A stretch of 8,248 nucleotides of DNA, from assembly GCA_949542085.1 (NCBI GenBank), contig CATGXW010000020.1:1-8248 (forward strand), in the 5' to 3' direction. How positions within the stretch are numbered: position 1 is the first letter of the stretch; each line of letters opens with the position of its first letter. The notes beneath the pieces were generated by a model, which was not told the DNA's origin, ran no database searches, and saw nothing but the letters and a program-made list of their open reading frames with translations. Below, piece after piece: positions 5,135-8,248 of this stretch. The translations under genes were made by a program, and so were the position numbers. The stretch is from an uncultured Alphaproteobacteria bacterium. Lineage in GTDB: Bacteria > Pseudomonadota > Alphaproteobacteria > RF32 > CAG-239.

Positions 5135-5503
5135 TCACTTTAGCAAGGCAGACAATTCTTTTTCAGATAACCTGATAAAACTGTCAAACCATTTAAACGG
5201 AAAGATATCCACCATCCCCGGTTGAGGAAGCGGCGCTTTTAGAAAAAGGCGGCATCCCCAGTCATAGAGCGCTTTTATCCAGTACGGATCTTTGGTGTGT
5301 TTCAGGGCTTGTTCATATCCCATCACATCACAGTCCCAAGCAATAATCCGACGATGAATGCGGGAGTGTGTGTAATCGGTTCTATAGAGAACAACAAAAC
5401 CGTACCCTTCCTGTTTGGCGCGTTTAACAATACTTGCCAAATCTTCGGAACAAATCAGAAGACAACAGGCTTCGCCGTAAGCATAACAAAGTTTTATTTC
5501 CAT
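5135..5503 (-). CDS. conserved-looking hypothetical protein, 122 aa
   Basis: I do not recognise this family. The protein is soluble-looking, with no signal peptide or membrane helix. It opens with a beta-alpha-beta-like stretch (residues 1-45: MEIKLCYAYGEACCLLICSE, then an amphipathic helix ASIVKRAKQ and FVVLYR). A His/Arg-rich segment follows (HSRIHRR, 46-52), then IIAWDCDVMGY and a Trp/aromatic-rich second half with KDPYWIKALYDWG (71-83) and FPFKWFDSFI (101-110). Five cysteines include the adjacent pair C13-C14; they are not arranged as an obvious metal site. Codon content resembles the flanking minus-strand genes, and a strong terminator follows, both of which support a real gene. No good Shine-Dalgarno precedes the ATG (GTTGTTTAAATA region on plus). 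It lies 77 bp after the glycosylase gene and may share its transcript. Confidence 0.68.
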   Translation of the reverse strand: MEIKLCYAYGEACCLLICSEDLASIVKRAKQEGYGFVVLYRTDYTHSRIHRRIIAWDCDVMGYEQALKHTKDPYWIKALYDWGCRLFLKAPLPQPGMVDIFPFKWFDSFIRLSEKELSALLK

Positions 5504-5580
5504 ATAACCAAGTTGTTTAAATAATAATTTCTTTTTCTGATAGTTTGTCTGTATGCAAGATAAAGAAAAAAATATTTATG

Positions 5581-6222
5581 TCAATCGTTAAGACGGGATT
5601 TTATATTTTGGATAACATCTTCAAACATATCATAGGTCAAGACACCCGTATTAATATTGTAGCGTGACGTGTGATACGAATTCACAAGCAACAAATTGTG
5701 TTTGTCCAAATAATGGATTGCATTATGAGAAAATTTATAAGCGGATTTTCGATATCCCAAGACACCGAGGACGGCATTGTGAGCCACACTTCCCAAAGTC
5801 AAAATAATTTTCAAATTTTTCATTGCCGCAATTTCTTCAATAAGGAAAGCACCGCAGTTCTTTGTTTCTTCTCCCGTTACTTTATTTTGCGGCGGAACAC
5901 AGCGAACAGAATTAGTGATACGCACGTTCAAAAGCGTATAGCCGTCATCACGACGCTTGCCGTATTCTCCCGTGGCAAAACCATATTTTTTCAAAATCGG
6001 ATAAAGAACATCACCGGCGTAATCATTTGTAAACGGGCGTCCGGTTTGATTGGCACCGTTCAAGCCCGGAGCCAACCCTACAATAAGAATTTGAGCGTCT
6101 ATAGAACCGAATGACGGAACAGGAGCATTAAAATAAGTCGGAAATTTAATTTTATTATCGTGCCTGAAGTCAATAAGCCGCTGACATTTACAACATTTTT
6201 CATCCGGACAGCAAAAACTCAT
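5581..6222 (-). CDS. uracil-DNA glycosylase, family 5 (UdgB type)
   Basis: This 213-aa enzyme would remove uracil and other deaminated bases from DNA in the first step of base excision repair. Motif A is GLAPGLNGANQTGRPF (49-64) and motif B is the stretch 181-193 with H184 and NINTG (189-193), both characteristic of family 5 (UdgB) rather than family 4. Four cysteines fit a [4Fe-4S] cluster: Cys10 and Cys13 in CCKCQRL, then Cys108 in SVRC and Cys123 in TKNC. Length and motif order match the family. Motif A lacks the acidic or Asn water-activating residue of family 1, as expected for this group. In motif B the usual HPS reads HTS (Thr185), a small departure. AGGAG precedes the ATG by about 7 nt. 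Confidence 0.92.
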   Translation of the reverse strand: MSFCCPDEKCCKCQRLIDFRHDNKIKFPTYFNAPVPSFGSIDAQILIVGLAPGLNGANQTGRPFTNDYAGDVLYPILKKYGFATGEYGKRRDDGYTLLNVRITNSVRCVPPQNKVTGEETKNCGAFLIEEIAAMKNLKIILTLGSVAHNAVLGVLGYRKSAYKFSHNAIHYLDKHNLLLVNSYHTSRYNINTGVLTYDMFEDVIQNIKSRLND

Positions 6223-6253
6223 ATCGGCACTCCTTGTATTTTGAATTTTAGAT

Positions 6254-6259
6254 ATTATA
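6254..6259 (-). promoter_or_regulatory. possible -10 box of the glycosylase gene
   Basis: An exact TATAAT on the minus strand (ATTATA on plus) lies about 32 bp before the ATG at 6222. I see no convincing -35 box at 16-18 bp, so this is a weak call in an AT-rich stretch. Confidence 0.28.
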
Positions 6260-6325
6260 AATATTCGATGTTAAGAAACTTTTTTTATAAAAACAGATAT
6301 TAGTAAAAAAAATAATAAAATGACT

Positions 6326-6365
6326 GTTGTAATTTTTATTTTAGATACTAAATCAAGATTACAAC
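6326..6365. repeat. nested inverted repeats upstream of the beta-barrel gene
   Basis: GTTGTAAT (6326-6333) and ATTACAAC (6358-6365) are perfect inverted 8-mers separated by 24 bp. A second palindrome, TTTAG-ATA-CTAAA (6340-6352), sits between them. Position about 60-100 bp before the start codon fits an operator pair or a looping site. No clean sigma70 promoter can be read between here and the gene, so the promoter may overlap these sites or use an activator. Confidence 0.4.
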
Positions 6366-6424
6366 TCTCCTGGACGATAAATACGGACTACTAATGTAAA
6401 CTTATTTATAAAATGGAGTTAAAT

Positions 6425-6991
6425 ATGAATAAAGCTTTATTATTGGCAGGAGCAGCCTGCATTTTCTTTTCAACCCAAGCTAATGCTCAGCAGATGTTTG
6501 GTCATGAGATTGAACCGTATGTTGGTGCTGACTACATTTTCAGTGCCGCCGATTTCAAAGGTGACGCCAACAAATTGAAAGAAGATTACAACTCCGGTTC
6601 AGTAAACGTCGGTACTCGTCTTGGCAAATATGCCGGTTTGGAAGCTTATTACCAAATGTCTGGTGAAAGAAAAGCTACAGTAGAAGGCGAAAAGACTAAA
6701 GCTAAATTCCATTCTTACGGTTTGGATTTGTATGGTTACATGCCGTTGGGTTGCACAGACAAAGTTGATTTGTTGGCTTCTGTCGGTTTGGGTAACTACA
6801 ACCTTGAAGTTAAAAACCTTCCGAATGGCAAGTATGACAAAGACCACATGGGATACCGTTTCGGTGTTGGTGCTCAGTACAACTTCAACGAACATGTATC
6901 TGCTCGTGTAATGGGCCGTTACACATTGGTTGACACCAGCTACCTCGACAACCTGATGGAAGTTACCGCAGGTTTGAGATACACATTCTAA
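6425..6991 (+). CDS. outer-membrane beta-barrel protein (OmpA-like/porin-like)
   Basis: This 188-aa protein has a clear signal peptide: MNKA, a hydrophobic core, then STQANA with cleavage after Ala21. The mature part alternates polar and aromatic residues in amphipathic strands (EPYVGADYIFSA, GSVNVGTRLGKYAGLEAYYQMSG, HSYGLDLYGYMPLG, VDLLASVGLGNYNLEV, GYRFGVGAQYNF, VSARVMGRYTLV, LMEVTAGLRYTF). It ends in Phe, the usual BAM-recognition signal. The size and about eight strands match small OmpA/OmpX-type barrels; no C-terminal OmpA peptidoglycan domain is present. The ATG at 6425 was preferred over that at 6413 because GGAG (6415-6418) is 6 nt before it and the signal peptide then begins MNKA. 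Codon use is more G+C- and GGT/GTT-biased than in the neighbours, suggesting high expression. A terminator follows. Confidence 0.88.
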   Translation: MNKALLLAGAACIFFSTQANAQQMFGHEIEPYVGADYIFSAADFKGDANKLKEDYNSGSVNVGTRLGKYAGLEAYYQMSGERKATVEGEKTKAKFHSYGLDLYGYMPLGCTDKVDLLASVGLGNYNLEVKNLPNGKYDKDHMGYRFGVGAQYNFNEHVSARVMGRYTLVDTSYLDNLMEVTAGLRYTF

Positions 6992-7012
6992 TAGATTTTA
7001 TCTCATCAAAAG

Positions 7013-7043
7013 CCGCTTTTCTTAAAAGGAAAGCGGTTTTTTT
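7013..7043 (+). terminator. terminator of the beta-barrel gene
   Basis: CCGCTTT (7013-7019) pairs with AAAGCGG (7030-7036), with inner CTT/AAG pairing possible in the loop, followed by seven T (7037-7043). It abuts the stop of the convergent minus-strand methyltransferase gene (7046). On the minus strand the trailing T run is short, so its effect there is probably weaker. Confidence 0.82.
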
Positions 7044-7045
7044 GT

Positions 7046-8248
7046 TTATTCGGCACGCCATAAAACGCCAAGAACATCACATCCGTCTTCTTGCCGCAGA
7101 ACAACATTTTCACGATAAATGTCGGAATAACCGTTAAGTTGCAAAAGTTTGGTCACATACTTTATACTGTGTTGATAGCGCCCATTGGTTTGCAGATGAA
7201 AGTCTTCGTCTTTTTCCGTTAATTCCGTTGTAAAAATCAACTTTATTCCTTTGGTGGCGGCAAAGAAAGTTTCCAATTTTCCTAAATACCCTAAAACATC
7301 CGCCGCAATAGCCCAGTCGAATTTATTATTTTCTTTCAAAAAAGAAATAATATCACCACAAACCAAGTTGTCATAAACGTCTTTTTCCCGAGCCTTTTGA
7401 AGCATTTTTTCGGATAAGTCAACACCGGTTAAATGATTTTCAGCGCTTTTAACAGCTTGACCAACAAGCCCCGTGCCACACCCCAAATCCACAACGGAAC
7501 CTTTAAGAGATCCTGCAATTCTTCCCACAGCCAGCGGAGCTGCATAGCCCACAGCCGACATAACCAACTCGTAATTATCAGCAAAACATTCAAACAGCCT
7601 CTGATTATAGCTAAAATCAGCTTCACTTTTTTCTCCCTTCAAACAATCATAAATATGCTTGGCAAAAACACTTTCGGGCATTTGTTTATGCCAATTTTCA
7701 GCAATTTTCAGTGCCGTGTCGGCATCTTTCTTATGCCATAAAATCAGCGTTTCCACGGCATTAACAGATGCGCTTTCCAACAACGGATTCAAAAGCAGAG
7801 CGTTCATAAACAGTCCCATGGCTTGTTCATAATCCTGACAATCTTTAAGAACAACTCCCAGATTGTTGTTGAGTTCGGCCGATTTGGGATTCAAAATAAC
7901 GGCTTGCCTGTACTCTTCCAAGGCTTCGAGTTTACGATTTTGCTTAAAAAGCATTTCTGCATAATTCTGATGCGCCGCAAAATTTGATTTATCCAACTCT
8001 ATGGCTCGTTTATATAGTTGTTCCGCCGAATTAAAATTTTTATTCTGACTGTGAATATCGGCCAATCCGATAAGCGCGGCAATATTAAGCGGATTGATGT
8101 TGCTGGCCGTTTCAAAATGTTTTTGAGCAACGTCTATTAATCCTTTATAATGGAACAATTGTCCCAAAATAACTTGTATCTCATCAATATCGGCGGCTTT
8201 TTCTTCGGCCTGCAAAGCGAGCGTTAAAGCTTGATCATGTTCCGAATT
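7046..8248 (-). CDS. TPR repeat protein fused to class I SAM-dependent methyltransferase (5' end outside window)
   Basis: The frame is open to the right edge (400 residues visible), so the true start is outside; the TTG at 8213-8215 is internal, since TPR-like sequence continues before it. Residues 1 to about 165 are tandem tetratricopeptide repeats with a 34-residue rhythm, for example A-Y/Q-x-LG and Y-A-LDP-type motifs: NPLNIAALIGLADI, KSNFAAHQNYAEML, PKSAELNNNLGVVL. A linker with the FECFADNYELVM stretch then leads into a Rossmann-fold methyltransferase. Motif I is VVDLGCGTGLVGQAV (about 252-266), the acidic motif II is GVDLSEKML, and motif IV is FDWAIAADVLGYLG. This combination is known in alphaproteobacterial genomes; the substrate is unknown, and the TPRs probably bind a partner protein or polymer. 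Confidence 0.88.
   Translation of the reverse strand, partial: NSEHDQALTLALQAEEKAADIDEIQVILGQLFHYKGLIDVAQKHFETASNINPLNIAALIGLADIHSQNKNFNSAEQLYKRAIELDKSNFAAHQNYAEMLFKQNRKLEALEEYRQAVILNPKSAELNNNLGVVLKDCQDYEQAMGLFMNALLLNPLLESASVNAVETLILWHKKDADTALKIAENWHKQMPESVFAKHIYDCLKGEKSEADFSYNQRLFECFADNYELVMSAVGYAAPLAVGRIAGSLKGSVVDLGCGTGLVGQAVKSAENHLTGVDLSEKMLQKAREKDVYDNLVCGDIISFLKENNKFDWAIAADVLGYLGKLETFFAATKGIKLIFTTELTEKDEDFHLQTNGRYQHSIKYVTKLLQLNGYSDIYRENVVLRQEDGCDVLGVLWRAE

Noticed and set aside
8213..8215. TTG as the start of the TPR-methyltransferase
   Set aside because: The frame stays open to the window edge and the preceding 11 codons continue a helical TPR-like sequence, so the gene is cut by the window.
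1..8248. CRISPR arrays, transposases, phage genes or toxin-antitoxin pairs
   Set aside because: No regularly spaced short repeats and no such protein signatures were seen on either strand.

Overview
The window looks like chromosomal DNA from a low-GC Gram-negative bacterium. The Gram-negative call rests on a DsbD-type periplasmic reductase, a signal-peptide beta-barrel protein ending in Phe, and an AsmA-like membrane-anchored protein. The TPR-methyltransferase fusion and the UdgB-type DNA glycosylase fit a host-associated or AT-rich alphaproteobacterium. That placement is a tentative inference, because no 16S or ribosomal protein gene is present.

Layout. 1-321 is the C-terminal ATPase end of a sensor histidine kinase that begins outside the window. 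348-472 is a tRNA-Lys(CTT) gene with a good sigma70-like promoter. 454-802 is a tandem duplication downstream of it: a unit of about 174 bp begins with the last 19 nt of the tRNA and includes its terminator, and a second, decayed unit follows. 849-1127 is a promoter-like sequence followed by a highly folded RNA that ends in an intrinsic terminator only 23 bp before the start codon of a YrbL-like kinase-fold gene (1151-1708). 1802-2590 encodes a small AsmA-like anchored protein. A two-sided terminator at 2611-2640 separates these plus-strand genes from a minus-strand block: dsbD and a CDP-alcohol phosphatidyltransferase (translationally coupled, TAATG overlap), an unrecognised 122-aa protein, and a UdgB-type uracil-DNA glycosylase. 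6425-6991 is a plus-strand outer-membrane beta-barrel protein. 7046-8248 is the minus-strand C-terminal part of a TPR-methyltransferase that runs off the right edge.

The most unusual region is about 450-1150. First, the duplicated tRNA 3' end plus terminator resembles the known tyrT/rtT arrangement of E. coli, here on a different tRNA. Second, the leader of the YrbL-like gene can form two mutually exclusive structures. In one, a long closing stem (920-932 with 1087-1099) and four internal arms sit directly against the terminator. In the other, 1010-1019 pairs with 1094-1103, which breaks both the closing stem and the terminator. This is the logic of a riboswitch or attenuator, and I recognise no known riboswitch consensus in it. 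The kinase-fold gene it precedes is also much more AT-rich than its neighbours, which suggests an acquired segment next to the tRNA.

The other genes look ordinary: envelope biogenesis and redox (dsbD, the phosphatidyltransferase, the AsmA-like protein, the beta-barrel protein) and DNA repair (UdgB).
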